Positions 16,345-25,340 are shown, counted from the stretch's first letter. The stretch: DNA of 44,060 bases from an uncultured Collinsella sp. (GCA_900542165.1 UQMM01000018.1:1-44060), one strand, 5' to 3'. The notes: generated by a model from the sequence alone, not told the origin. Program-made: numbers and translations.

Positions 16345-16629
16345 GTGAGCTGGCGAGGCGATATCGTGATGGGGAAGTACGGAAAACTGCCGCGTGCCCT
16401 TATCGACAACAATATGTTTCCGGGCGTAGAAGTTGATTGCGGGTCGTTTGCTGGCACCTGCCCTTGCTGCGGCTCGCAAATACCGTGTCTCGACATTCGG
16501 TTCATCGATGCGCGTGACAGACTCAGCGACGAAGTGAGAAAACAGACAGGCGTTCATATGCCGGTGTATCCGGAGAAATGCCCTGTTTGTGGCCTCGATA
16601 TCGTGTATGACGCCGGCGACGAGGGATAG
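16345..16629 (+). CDS. Small CxxC zinc-ribbon-like protein
   Basis: 94 residues with two CPxCG knuckles: CPCCGS in the middle and CPVCGLDIVYD near the C-terminus, likely one structural zinc site. No family was recognised. The GTG at 16345 is chosen because GGGAG lies 5 nt upstream; an ATG at 16273 gives 24 extra residues without a ribosome binding site. It follows the HNH gene by 122 bp on the same strand and may be co-expressed with it. Function unknown. Confidence 0.65.
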   Translation: MSWRGDIVMGKYGKLPRALIDNNMFPGVEVDCGSFAGTCPCCGSQIPCLDIRFIDARDRLSDEVRKQTGVHMPVYPEKCPVCGLDIVYDAGDEG

Positions 16630-16667
16630 GTGATGCGGAGGAGCTGGCTGTGAAGGCATCTTCGTCT

Positions 16668-17354
16668 CTACAAATAAACCCCCTCACCGAGTTGCCTGTG
16701 GAACTCGGCGTGATGGTCGCGTGCCCAGGTAAAGAGCGCTTGGTCAAAGTCGGTGCGCGTGGCCGGGACGCCAAAGACGCCGGCAACTTCGACGCGTATA
16801 AACTCCAGTGCCGGCAGCTTGTTGATGGCAGTGAGGGCAAACGGGGACGAGGGCTCCTCGAACAGATAGCGGCTGCCTTGCAGCGCGTCGCAACTGGTGC
16901 ACGTGTTGCCGAGCGACGGGGCTTTGGAAGCTCGCGCTCCTACGGGCTTGTAGCCGCAGCGCTTATGAAGATAGTCGCGGATCTCGCCCGGCACGCAGCC
17001 AAGAGCGGGCACGATGGCGAGTGCGTTGGCGTTGGCCGTGTCGATGGCAATGTGCCCGGCTTCGTTGGGCGCGTGCGCGATGACGATGCTCTCGTCGTTA
17101 TCGGCTCGATAGGGAATGCCGAAGGCCGCGACCGAGGTCTCTTTGTGACATTTCCAGCACTCGCGCTTGCCCAGTACTAGATATATATACGGCGCCGAGG
17201 GGTCGGATCGGTCAACACCGGGCAGCCACTCGGCAAAGGGCTCGGGGTTGACGCCGCTGGGTACATACCAGATCTTCTTGGTCCGGTCCCATTTGGCGCC
17301 CAGCGCCTTGGCTTCTTCTTTGTGCGAAAAGGGGACATCGAGCTCAGTGCGCAT
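16668..17354 (-). CDS. DUF5710-domain protein with two CxxC pairs
   Basis: 228 residues. The N-terminal module (about 1-45: LDVPFSHKEEAKALGAKWDRTKKIWYVPSG in parts) is the DUF5710 type, found in TraC-primase-like and other nucleic-acid-associated proteins (family knowledge). After it come CWKCHK and, further on, CTSCDA, spaced for one zinc site. The C-terminus (FTWARDHHAEFHRQLGEGVYL) is helical. The ATG at 17354 has AAGGAG 7 nt upstream; the longer in-frame extension to 17573 lacks one. It converges with the small zinc-ribbon gene. Role unknown; it may belong to the accessory segment. Confidence 0.8.
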   Translation of the reverse strand: MRTELDVPFSHKEEAKALGAKWDRTKKIWYVPSGVNPEPFAEWLPGVDRSDPSAPYIYLVLGKRECWKCHKETSVAAFGIPYRADNDESIVIAHAPNEAGHIAIDTANANALAIVPALGCVPGEIRDYLHKRCGYKPVGARASKAPSLGNTCTSCDALQGSRYLFEEPSSPFALTAINKLPALEFIRVEVAGVFGVPATRTDFDQALFTWARDHHAEFHRQLGEGVYL

Positions 17355-17740
17355 GGCGGCTCCTTGGTGCTGCAGGTGCAAGTGGCTCAAGGATACCGCA
17401 GGGCGCAGACATCGCGGCGTTTTGCTGAGAAGTTGCGGTGCGGACTGATTGGTTATGCCGATGGATAGATTGGCAAGTAGATGGTCGGCTTTCGGCCAGT
17501 TGGGTGGCAACCTTGCCAAAAGCTTGACGGATTGCGGTTTAGATATCGGCGAATGAGCACTTTGGACGCACACGGCGAAAAGCCGCCGGTCGTTTACCGG
17601 AAACTTAACAGGACCGCCGGCCGCCGCCGGCGTGCGTGCTATCTTCGCGCCATGAGGTACTTTATCGTTTCACATAACGCCGCATTGGCGCTGTTGGCGC
17701 ACATTTGGGCGGTTGGAACTGCCAGCGGATTTGGCGGCAT
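17355..17740. other. Gene-free stretch
   Basis: I see no supported gene. There is a GC-rich inverted sequence near 17612-17632 (GCCGGCCGCCGCCGGC) and no clear promoter or repeat shared with the rest of the window. Confidence 0.4.
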
Positions 17741-17777
17741 AAAACAAAACAGCCCAGAGGAAATAGCCTCTGAGCTG
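17741..17777 (-). terminator. tRNA-Val terminator
   Basis: An 11-bp stem (17750-17760 with 17767-17777, one G-T pair) and 6-nt loop, followed on the minus strand by TTTTGTTTT. It lies 8 bp past the tRNA 3' end. Confidence 0.88.
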
Positions 17778-17785
17778 CGAACATT

Positions 17786-17860
17786 TGGTGGGCGTTAGAA
17801 GATTTGAACTTCTGACCTCTTCCGTGTCAGGGAAGCGCTCTCCCCCTGAGCTAAACGCCC
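17786..17860 (-). tRNA. tRNA-Val (anticodon GAC), CCA encoded
   Basis: 75 nt on the minus strand. The acceptor GGGCGTT pairs with AACGCCC, followed by discriminator A and encoded CCA. The D-stem is GCTC/GAGC. The anticodon stem CTTCC/GGAAG holds loop CTGACAC, giving anticodon GAC. The T-arm is AGAAG-TTCAAAT-CTTCT. All four stems pair fully. Confidence 0.96.
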
Positions 17861-17889
17861 GATCAAGGGTGCGCAAGCGCGCAAGGGAT

Positions 17890-17918
17890 AATATAACGGA
17901 GCCTGAACTCGGTGGCAA
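17890..17918 (-). promoter_or_regulatory. tRNA-Val promoter
   Basis: On the minus strand, -35 TTGCCA (17913-17918), a 17-bp spacer and -10 TATATT (17890-17895), about 30 bp before the tRNA 5' end. Confidence 0.7.
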
Positions 17919-18149
17919 GAACATTTTTAAAAATCGCTTACATTGTGGAATTCGGGGGCTTTGTCATATCCATCTCAAAAGAGCCTGCTGCCGCGATTTG
18001 GCTGTCGCATAATGCAAGGCCATTGCGGTATCGAGCTATGGAAAGACGCCTGCGGAATTGTCCTACCGATAAGCGGACAAGCCTCCAGCTGGTGACTTCG
18101 CCGTGGTAAGGTAAGCCGAATTGTTTCCAGGCTGTTTCGGGGGAGTGGA

Positions 18150-19172
18150 ATGAGCAAAGAGCGTGTCGAGCAGGTCAAAGGCGCAGGGGCTTCGGTGCCG
18201 ATGACCGATATATCGAACATTGATGTGCCCGAGGGCACCGACGAGCTCAGCCGTAGCACCCGCCGCGCCTGGCGCGAGCGCCTGAACAGCGCTTCGACGC
18301 GCAAGATGATCACGGGCGTCTTAGCCACGCTGGTGGGCGGTTCGTTTTGGGGTTTCTCGGGTACCAGCGCGAGTTTTTTGTTCGATACCTACCATGTCGA
18401 TACGCTGTGGCTTATGAGCATACGACAGATTCTCGCCGGCCTGCTCTTTATGGCCGTGGTTGTTACGCGCGACCGCGAGCGCCTGATTAAGCTCTGGACC
18501 ACACCCGCCGATCGCAAGCAGCTGCTGCTCTTTACCGCCTTTGGCCTGCTGTTCAACCAGTTTTGCTATCTTTCGGCCGTGCGCCTGACGAACGCCGGAA
18601 CCGCGACGGTGCTCCAGTGCCTGCAGCTCGTTATCATCATGGGCTACGCCTGCGTGACCGATCGCCGCATGCCGCGTACTCGCGAAGTCATCGGCATTGG
18701 CCTGGCTCTGGGTGGAACCTTTTTAATCGCCACCGGCGGCGACCCCACCAGCCTGAATATCTCGCCGCTTGGCCTGGCAGCAGGTCTTATGTGTGCGGTC
18801 AGCGCCGCGTGTATGGCGGTGATTCCCGCCAAGATCCTGCCCGAATACGGCAGCCCCATCGTCACGGGTTCGGCAATGCTCACGGCGGGCGTGGTCTCAT
18901 GTGCCTTCGTGCAGCCCTGGGCGCATATGCCGGCGCTCGACGCTGCCGGCATCGAGGCGCTCGCGGTGTTCGTGGTTATCGGCTCGTTTTTTGCTTACAT
19001 GCTCTATATGCAGGGCGTTAAGGACATCGGCTCGGTGCGTGCGAGCCTCATCGGAACTGTGGAGCCGGTTTCGGCGACCATCACCAGCGCCGTTATGCTG
19101 GGCACGGTGTTTTTGCCGACCGACCTTATCGGCTTTGCCATGATCATCGTGATGATGTTCCTCACGGTGTAG
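18150..19172 (+). CDS. EamA/DMT-family transporter
   Basis: A 340-residue inner-membrane protein with about ten hydrophobic segments from residue 50 on, in two EamA-like halves: GGSFWGFSGTSASFLF opens the first, and the second starts near LNISPLGLAAGLMCAVSAAC. The roughly 50-residue N-terminal part is hydrophilic and cytoplasmic. Drug/metabolite transporters of this type export amino acids or other small molecules; the substrate cannot be read from sequence. GGGGGAG precedes the ATG. It is monocistronic. Confidence 0.88.
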   Translation: MSKERVEQVKGAGASVPMTDISNIDVPEGTDELSRSTRRAWRERLNSASTRKMITGVLATLVGGSFWGFSGTSASFLFDTYHVDTLWLMSIRQILAGLLFMAVVVTRDRERLIKLWTTPADRKQLLLFTAFGLLFNQFCYLSAVRLTNAGTATVLQCLQLVIIMGYACVTDRRMPRTREVIGIGLALGGTFLIATGGDPTSLNISPLGLAAGLMCAVSAACMAVIPAKILPEYGSPIVTGSAMLTAGVVSCAFVQPWAHMPALDAAGIEALAVFVVIGSFFAYMLYMQGVKDIGSVRASLIGTVEPVSATITSAVMLGTVFLPTDLIGFAMIIVMMFLTV

Positions 19173-19263
19173 CTGGCGCCGCCGCCAAGACGGAAAAGGT
19201 GTTGTGCCGCATTTTCGCCAATTGATGTCCGTGTCTGGAGTTTAGCTGTCGATGCTCAAAATG

Positions 19264-19285
19264 CCATAAACTAGTAACGTTATGG
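19264..19285. promoter_or_regulatory. Inverted repeat upstream of the DUF4012 gene
   Basis: CCATAA and TTATGG are separated by 10 bp, 37 bp before the gene start. It could be an operator; support is only positional. Confidence 0.3.
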
Positions 19286-19321
19286 ACTTTTTCATTGCGA
19301 CTCAATTGCGAGGATTTCTTT

Positions 19322-21652
19322 ATGGCTGGTAATCACTTTAAGGGCAGCGATAGCGGTCGCCCTGCAGTTCCGCCGCGTCCGAACGGGGCTGGTAAGGCCG
19401 GCACGCCGGGCGGCGCTGGACAGGGCGGTTCCGGTAAGCGCGTGTCCCCGGGCGAGACAGCGATGTTTACCGCTCTGTACGAGCAGTCTCAAAAGGCAAA
19501 AAAGACCGGCCGTGCAAGAGGGAATGTCTTTGCGGGCGGTGCAACCTCCACGTCGCAGCCGAGCGGGGCTCCTTCGGTACCCGCGAACAACGCAGATGCT
19601 GCCAACGCCGCGAATGCCGCCGGCAACGTTAATGCCGGCAAGGCCGCCAACAATACTCCCTCTGCCGGTGGCGCGGGGCTTACGGGTAACCTTGGCACGA
19701 TTTACACCGGCGCCTCCGAGACTGGCACGTTCGCCCGCCTGGATGATAGCGGTGCCGAGTTTGCGGGCTCGGGTTCCAAGGAAGATTATTACGATTTTGG
19801 CTTGAACTACGGTAGCGACGCTTCGTCGAGTTCGACCTCTGACGGTCTGGTCCGTCATCGCCATCGCAAGGGCGAGCGCAAAAAGTGTCACACCGGCGCC
19901 ATTATTGCCGCTGTAGTCGCGGTGCTTCTCGTTGCGCTTGGCGCAAGCGGCTTTATGCTGCTTAACTCGGCAAAGACCGTAAAGAGCGAAGCGAAGGAGG
20001 CTGTCGAGATCGTCGGTGGCCTTAAGGACAAGGTCACGTCAGGCGATTTTTCGACGCTGCCTGACGACGCGAAGAAGATCGATGAACTCTGCGACAGCAT
20101 GAAGGCGGAGACCTCGAGCCCGCTGTGGACGGCGGCTTCGTTTATCCCGGTGTATGGCAGTGACATCAACGCAGCCCGCACCATGATTGATGCCCTGTCC
20201 GATGTCTCGAGCAACGCGCTGGTTCCCATGGCCGACAACCTTTCGCAGGCCACGCCCGGCAAGCTGTTCCAGGACGGCATGATTAACGTGTCCGCGCTGC
20301 AGGCGGTCGCCGATTCGCTTTCCAGCAGCTCGAAGGTGTTCAAGAGCGCCAATGAGAAGATCCAGGGCATTGGCGATACTCATATTTCCCAGGTGACCGA
20401 GCTGGTCGATAAGGCCAAGGACGGCTTTGCCACCCTCAACGGCGCGGTTGACGCGGCGGAGAAGGTCGCCCCCATCCTTCCCCAGATGCTCGGCGCCAAC
20501 GGCCAGACGCGTCATTATCTTGTGCTCGCGATGAGCAATGTCGAGATCCGCGCCTGCGGCGGTTTCCCCGGTTCTCGCGGCGTGATGTCGGTGACTGACG
20601 GTAAGCTCGAACTGGGCGATTTTGTCAAAGTCGACATGATGAAAGAGCCTTTGAGCCCGCTTCCCATCACCGATGAAGAGGCAAACTTGTTCACGACCGG
20701 ATGGGGCCTGACCGGATTCAACACGCTCGGATACACGATGGGCGACGTTACGATGACGCCTGATTATCCGCGTGCGGCTCAGCTTGCCAGCGATATGCAG
20801 AAGGCCATTGTCGGAGATGACATCGACGGCGTATTCGCAGTCGATCCGGTATTTTTGCAGTATATGCTCGGCATTGTAGGCGGTACACAGCTTCCTGATG
20901 GCACCGTCGTTGATGGAAGCAACGCTGCAAAGGTGCTGCTGCACGATATTTATTGGAATTACCCGGTAGAGGAACAGGATGCCATTTTTGCGGCGGTTGC
21001 CGGATCAGCTTTTAACAAGATCGTGGGCGAACTGGGATCCAGCGATATTACTAAGATTGCTGCCGCCATCGAAAAGGGCGCTTCCGAGGGTCGCATCCTC
21101 ATGTATTCGAGAAACGATGACGAGGAAAAGGCCGCGAAGGCTCTTGGAATATCGGGCGCCCTCCAAACCGATACGTCGGAGGCTCCGATCTTGGGCGTCT
21201 ATGTGAACAACTACAGCTATTCAAAGATGGATTGGTTCCTCGATAAACGGGTCACCATCGATTCTTCGGTTGAAAATGCCGATGACTCGACGACGTATCG
21301 AGTGACCACCTCGCTCAAGAACACGATGACCCCCCAGGAGAAGGCCGAGATGCCTGGTTATTTCCAGGGCCATAACGGCATTAGCCAGGATATTGACGAT
21401 GAGGTGCTGAGGCTTTATCTCTACGCTCCTGCGGGAGGCAGCATTTCGGACATTAAGACTTCGGGCTCCGGTTCTATCGAAATGAACGAAGCGACGCACG
21501 ATGGCTTGAAGGTTGCATGGGGCGGTGTCCACATGCTTCTTGGACAAGACATAAAGGTCGAGTACAAGGTCACGACTTCGAAGGACTCTGGGCACAAAGA
21601 GCTTAAGGTTCGTACCACGCCAACCGCTCAAACGTTCGAACAGGATAAGTAA
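19322..21652 (+). CDS. DUF4012-domain membrane-anchored protein
   Basis: 776 residues. The first about 180 residues are low-complexity, rich in Gly, Ala, Ser and Asn, then a basic stretch (RHRHRKGERKK) precedes one membrane span at about 192-214, so the large C-terminal part is extracellular. The DUF4012 region (about 310-480) contains GANGQTRHYLVLAMSNVEIRACGGFPGSRG (in parts) and LELGDF. DUF4012 proteins are common in actinobacteria near envelope-polysaccharide genes; the activity is not established. The ATG at 19322 has GAGG upstream and begins MAGNHF; nine earlier in-frame residues are unlikely. GlmM starts 3 nt after its stop, coupling it to cell-wall precursor synthesis. Confidence 0.85.
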   Translation: MAGNHFKGSDSGRPAVPPRPNGAGKAGTPGGAGQGGSGKRVSPGETAMFTALYEQSQKAKKTGRARGNVFAGGATSTSQPSGAPSVPANNADAANAANAAGNVNAGKAANNTPSAGGAGLTGNLGTIYTGASETGTFARLDDSGAEFAGSGSKEDYYDFGLNYGSDASSSSTSDGLVRHRHRKGERKKCHTGAIIAAVVAVLLVALGASGFMLLNSAKTVKSEAKEAVEIVGGLKDKVTSGDFSTLPDDAKKIDELCDSMKAETSSPLWTAASFIPVYGSDINAARTMIDALSDVSSNALVPMADNLSQATPGKLFQDGMINVSALQAVADSLSSSSKVFKSANEKIQGIGDTHISQVTELVDKAKDGFATLNGAVDAAEKVAPILPQMLGANGQTRHYLVLAMSNVEIRACGGFPGSRGVMSVTDGKLELGDFVKVDMMKEPLSPLPITDEEANLFTTGWGLTGFNTLGYTMGDVTMTPDYPRAAQLASDMQKAIVGDDIDGVFAVDPVFLQYMLGIVGGTQLPDGTVVDGSNAAKVLLHDIYWNYPVEEQDAIFAAVAGSAFNKIVGELGSSDITKIAAAIEKGASEGRILMYSRNDDEEKAAKALGISGALQTDTSEAPILGVYVNNYSYSKMDWFLDKRVTIDSSVENADDSTTYRVTTSLKNTMTPQEKAEMPGYFQGHNGISQDIDDEVLRLYLYAPAGGSISDIKTSGSGSIEMNEATHDGLKVAWGGVHMLLGQDIKVEYKVTTSKDSGHKELKVRTTPTAQTFEQDK

Positions 21653-21655
21653 GAT

Positions 21656-22987
21656 ATGAAGTACTTTGGCACCGACGGCTTTCGCGGTGAGGCCAACGTT
21701 GGGCTGACGGTAGAGCACGCTTATAAGATTGGCCGTTTTGTGGGCTGGTATTACGGCGCCAACCGCGAGCGCAAGGCGCGCGTCATCGTGGGCAAGGACA
21801 CACGCCGCTCGAGCTATATGTTTGAGGCGGCGCTGGTGAGCGGCCTGGTCGCGAGCGGTGCGGACGCCTATATGCTGCACGTGATCCCCACGCCGGGCGT
21901 GGCGCATCAGACCGTGGAGGGCTGCTTCGATTGCGGCATCATGATCAGTGCGAGCCATAACCCGTTTTGCGATAACGGCATTAAGCTCGTCAACAGCGAC
22001 GGCTTTAAGATGGACGAGGACGTGCTGGAGCTCATCGAGGACTATATCGATGGCAAGAGCGAGGTGCCGCTGGCAACGGGCAATCACATCGGCGCCACGG
22101 TGGATTACATGCAGGGCCGCAACCGCTACATTGCTTCGCTCATCGCCAGCGCGAACTTTTCGCTGCAGGGCGTCAAGATCGGTATTGACTGCGCCAACGG
22201 CTCGGCTTCCTCGGTGGCCAAGCCGGTGTTTGACGCGCTCGGCGCCGACGTGCGCGTGATCAATGCCGCGCCCGATGGTTTTAACATCAACGTCGACTGT
22301 GGCTCCACGCATATGGAGCGCCTGCAGCGCCACGTGGTGGAGCAGGGGTTGGACGTGGGCTTTGCCTACGACGGCGATGCCGACCGCTGCCTGGCTGTGG
22401 ATGAGCGCGGTCGCGTGGTAGACGGCGACCAGATCCTGTACGTGTGCGGCGTGTATCTGAACAAGCACGGGCGACTCTCGGGCGGTACCGTGGTGCCGAC
22501 GATTGCCAGCAACTTTGGCCTGGTCAAGTCGCTGGAGCTTGCCGGTCTGAGCGCCGTGACCAGCGGCGTGGGCGACCGTCACGTGTATGCCAAGATGCGC
22601 GAGGGCGGCTACAGCCTGGGTGGCGAGCAGACGGGCCATACGATCTTTGGCGATATCGAGCGCACGGGCGACGGCATTATGACCTCGCTGCGCGTGATGG
22701 AAGTGATTCGTGCCGAGCGCGAGACGCTCTCGCAGCTCACGGCTCCGTGCAAGCTGCTGCCGCAGGCGCAGGTGGCCGTGCACGTGGCGGACAAGGACGC
22801 CGCGCTCGAGAACATGGGCGTGCAAAACGCCATCGCCGAGGCCGAGGCTGCGCTGGCAGGCGAGGGCCGCGTGCTCGTACGCAAGAGCGGAACCGAGTCG
22901 GTTATCCGCGTGCTGGCCGAGGCGCCCGACCAAACATCCGCCGATGCCGCCATGAAGCGCATCGCAAGTGCTCTGGAGGCTCTTTAG
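21656..22987 (+). CDS. glmM: Phosphoglucosamine mutase GlmM
   Basis: A 443-residue enzyme that interconverts glucosamine 6- and 1-phosphate on the way to UDP-GlcNAc and peptidoglycan. The start MKYFGTDGFRG is typical of GlmM. The phosphoserine loop ISASHNPFCDNGIK holds S100, YDGDADRCLAVDE is the Mg loop, GGEQTGH is the sugar-binding loop, and RKSGTESVIRVLAEA binds phosphate. Full length. It is translated right behind the DUF4012 gene and followed by a terminator. Confidence 0.96.
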   Translation: MKYFGTDGFRGEANVGLTVEHAYKIGRFVGWYYGANRERKARVIVGKDTRRSSYMFEAALVSGLVASGADAYMLHVIPTPGVAHQTVEGCFDCGIMISASHNPFCDNGIKLVNSDGFKMDEDVLELIEDYIDGKSEVPLATGNHIGATVDYMQGRNRYIASLIASANFSLQGVKIGIDCANGSASSVAKPVFDALGADVRVINAAPDGFNINVDCGSTHMERLQRHVVEQGLDVGFAYDGDADRCLAVDERGRVVDGDQILYVCGVYLNKHGRLSGGTVVPTIASNFGLVKSLELAGLSAVTSGVGDRHVYAKMREGGYSLGGEQTGHTIFGDIERTGDGIMTSLRVMEVIRAERETLSQLTAPCKLLPQAQVAVHVADKDAALENMGVQNAIAEAEAALAGEGRVLVRKSGTESVIRVLAEAPDQTSADAAMKRIASALEAL

Positions 22988-23062
22988 TTACGCGTTTTTA
23001 CCAAACCGCGTAACTGCTCGACGCTGCAAACGGCCCCAAGCGGCAGTCTGACGTTCAATTTC

Positions 23063-23092
23063 AAGGGCGCGACCAGAAGGTCAGCGCCCTTT
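23063..23092 (+). terminator. glmM terminator
   Basis: AAGGGCGC-GACC paired with GGTC-A-GCGCCCTT around loop AGAA (one bulged A), then TTTCATTT. It lies 76 bp after glmM. Confidence 0.75.
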
Positions 23093-23160
23093 CATTTCAC
23101 GTCACCTTGCTCGCTTAGGGTCGTTTTCGCTGACGTTGCCAAGACATTAGCGTCAACGAA

Positions 23161-23190
23161 CTAGTCATTGGGTACCTAGTTATTGGGTGA
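23161..23190. repeat. Tandem 15-bp repeat
   Basis: CTAGTCATTGGGTAC and CTAGTTATTGGGTGA lie head to tail just outside the carboxypeptidase terminator. Two units only; no role known. Confidence 0.5.
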
Positions 23191-23230
23191 AAAAAGGGGA
23201 CGCTGCGGATTGGTTCCGCGGCGTCCCCTT
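23189..23230 (-). terminator. Terminator of M32 carboxypeptidase gene
   Basis: A 15-bp stem (23194-23208 region with 23216-23230, one T-G pair) and 7-nt loop, followed on the minus strand by six T. Confidence 0.9.
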
Positions 23231-23253
23231 TGCGTTGGCGTGTCGGTTATGCC

Positions 23254-24837
23254 TTACAGCTCGTAGAGCGTGGTGAACTTGTCCTGCAGGTAGCTGCAGT
23301 AGTAGCGGGCATCGAACGCCATGCCGCAGGCGCCCTTGATGAGCTCCGGCGCGTCCTTGGCGCGGCCCCACTGCCAAATGTGCTCGCCCAGCCAGGCGCG
23401 GACGGGTGTCAGGTCGCCGCTCGCGCAGGCGCCGGTAAGGTCGATGCCGTCGCGGCACATGGCCGGCACAAACATGGCGTCGTAGGCGCTGCCCAGCGCA
23501 TAGGTGGGGAAGTAGCCAAACGAGCCTCCGCTCCAGTGCGTATCCTGCAGGCAACCACGCGTGTCGTCGGGAACCGGAATGCCCAGGTACCCATCCATGA
23601 AGCGATTCCAAAGAGCGGGGATATCCTTGGCTGTGGCCTCGCCGGCAAACAGCATGCGCTCGATCTCGTAGCGCACCATAACGTGCAGCGGATAGGTGAG
23701 CTCATCGGCCTCGGTGCGGATCAACGACGGCTGCGCGATGTTAACGGCGTGGTAGAGCGTGTCCTCGTCGACGTCGCCGTAGACCTCGGGTGCGTGGCGG
23801 CGCAGCACCTCGAGCAGCGGTCCCATAAAGGCGCGGCTGCGACCCACGGTGTTCTCGAAAAAGCGGCTCTGGCTCTCGTGGATGCCCATGGAGGTGCCGC
23901 CCTCAAGACAGGTACGCGCATAGGCGGGATTGACGCCCAGCTCGTACATGGCGTGTCCCGCCTCGTGGATGATGCTGTAGACGTTGGAGATGCAATCGTC
24001 CTCGTAGATGTGTGTCGCGATGCGCGCGTCACCCACGGCAAAGCCCTCGCTAAACGGGTGCTCGGTAAAGGCAAGCGTGGTGTCGTTCAGGTTCAGGCCG
24101 ACGAGCTTCATAAGGTCGAAGCTCATGGCGCGCTGGGCGGCCTCGGGCACGCGGGCGTGCAAAAAGTCGGCATCGGGCTGCTGGCCGCGCTCGCCGATGG
24201 CGTGCACGAGCGGCACGACCGTCGTCTTGACCTCATCGCAAAACGCATCGAAGCTCTTGGCGGAAAGGCCGCGCTCGTACTGGTCGAGCCAAACGTCGTA
24301 TGGGTCGCGCTTGGGGTCCATAAGTTCGGCCTGATGCTTAAGTTGGGCGACGATCCTATCCACATAGGGCTCAAAGCTCGCCCAGTCATTGGCCGTCTTG
24401 GCCTTGTGCCATACGGCATCGGCCTCGCAGGTGAGCCTAGTCCAGGCCTCGGCCTCCTCGGTGGGGATGACGCTTGCCTCGCGCTGGTCGCGACCGAGCA
24501 CACGGATCTCGTCGAGCAGCTGCGGGTCGTCTACATGTCCGCCTGCAACCGTCTCGCGCGCTAACGAGCGTACGAGCTCAACGGACTTCTCGCTGGTCAG
24601 TAGCTTGTGATGCTCGCCGGCAAGCGTGCCCATGGCGTCGGCACGGGCGGCAGCACCGTTGGCAGGAGCAATCGTCGCTCCATCGAACTCGGCAATCTTG
24701 AGCAGGTACTCGCGAGTCCACAGCTTGCCCTCGAGTTTGCGGAATTTTTTGACGGCCTTGTCGGCTTTAGCAACCTTGACGCCCTTGGCAGCCTTTGCCA
24801 CGGCGGCCTTGGCCTTCTTATCGAGTTTCTTTCCCAT
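23254..24837 (-). CDS. M32-family metallocarboxypeptidase
   Basis: A 527-residue zinc carboxypeptidase (Taq carboxypeptidase group) that trims C-terminal residues from peptides. The family's five motifs are seen: HPF at 260-262, DxRxT-like DARIAT, HEXXH as H291-EAG-H295, HESQS at 320-324, and IRTEADELTYPLH. The N-terminal about 35 residues are an unusual Lys/Ala/Val-rich, helical, highly basic extension not needed for the fold. AAGGA lies before the ATG at 24837. It diverges from the T-box/pheST unit. Confidence 0.94.
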   Translation of the reverse strand: MGKKLDKKAKAAVAKAAKGVKVAKADKAVKKFRKLEGKLWTREYLLKIAEFDGATIAPANGAAARADAMGTLAGEHHKLLTSEKSVELVRSLARETVAGGHVDDPQLLDEIRVLGRDQREASVIPTEEAEAWTRLTCEADAVWHKAKTANDWASFEPYVDRIVAQLKHQAELMDPKRDPYDVWLDQYERGLSAKSFDAFCDEVKTTVVPLVHAIGERGQQPDADFLHARVPEAAQRAMSFDLMKLVGLNLNDTTLAFTEHPFSEGFAVGDARIATHIYEDDCISNVYSIIHEAGHAMYELGVNPAYARTCLEGGTSMGIHESQSRFFENTVGRSRAFMGPLLEVLRRHAPEVYGDVDEDTLYHAVNIAQPSLIRTEADELTYPLHVMVRYEIERMLFAGEATAKDIPALWNRFMDGYLGIPVPDDTRGCLQDTHWSGGSFGYFPTYALGSAYDAMFVPAMCRDGIDLTGACASGDLTPVRAWLGEHIWQWGRAKDAPELIKGACGMAFDARYYCSYLQDKFTTLYEL

Positions 24838-24972
24838 ACCGTATCCTTAATCTCGCAGGCCGAGCGCCGCAGACGGGTGCACGGCCAGTTTGCACAGCTA
24901 CCTGCCTTGTACCCAGCGCGAACAAAACGGAACGCGGCGATGCACACGTAGAATGTGTTATCCTATAGCCCA

Positions 24973-25256
24973 ATGCGTTGACGGAGAGGGTTTTGCCCGC
25001 CGCGTCGCCGGCAAGAGAGGGAAGGTCATGGGCTGCAAGCCTTCCTGCGGTGACAAGGGCCAAGCGTTCACTCCCGAGCAGCGACCTCAACGGGCGCGCG
25101 GCCAGTGGCAGCAAAGCCTCAGTAGGGAAGCCGTGAGCCTCGCGACAAGAGGCACAGAGTGGGCGCGGCGGGCCAGACATCCGCCGGGTCAAACAAGGTG
25201 GTACCGCGGAATTCAACCGTCCTTGGGCAATGCACATGCCCGAGGACGGTTTTTTG
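24973..25256 (+). ncRNA. T-box riboswitch (tRNA-Phe sensing), pheST leader
   Basis: The T-box motif AAGGTGGTACCGCGG is at 25195-25209. A terminator follows: a 13-bp stem (25217-25229 with 25237-25249, one T-G pair) then TTTTTT. Stem I can be closed by CGTTGA (24973-24978) with TCAACG (25087-25092), with an upper helix GTCGCCG/CGGTGAC. The codon TTC at 25067-25069, on the 3' side of the lower internal loop, fits a Phe specifier. Uncharged tRNA-Phe would favour the antiterminator and expression of pheS-pheT. Confidence 0.9.
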
Positions 25257-25340
25257 TTACCGAACTGGGCCGCGCATCCGCAGCATCGGGCGGCGTCAGC
25301 CGCCCCGGAGCGCGGATACGCGAGAGACGAAAGGGAAGAC

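Noticed and set aside
17481..17798. Small + strand gene before tRNA-Val
   Set aside because: It runs through the tRNA terminator and the tRNA 3' end and has no ribosome binding site.
17786..17860. tRNA-Val as an att site with a duplicated 3' end
   Set aside because: I found no second copy of the tRNA 3' end in the window and no integrase.
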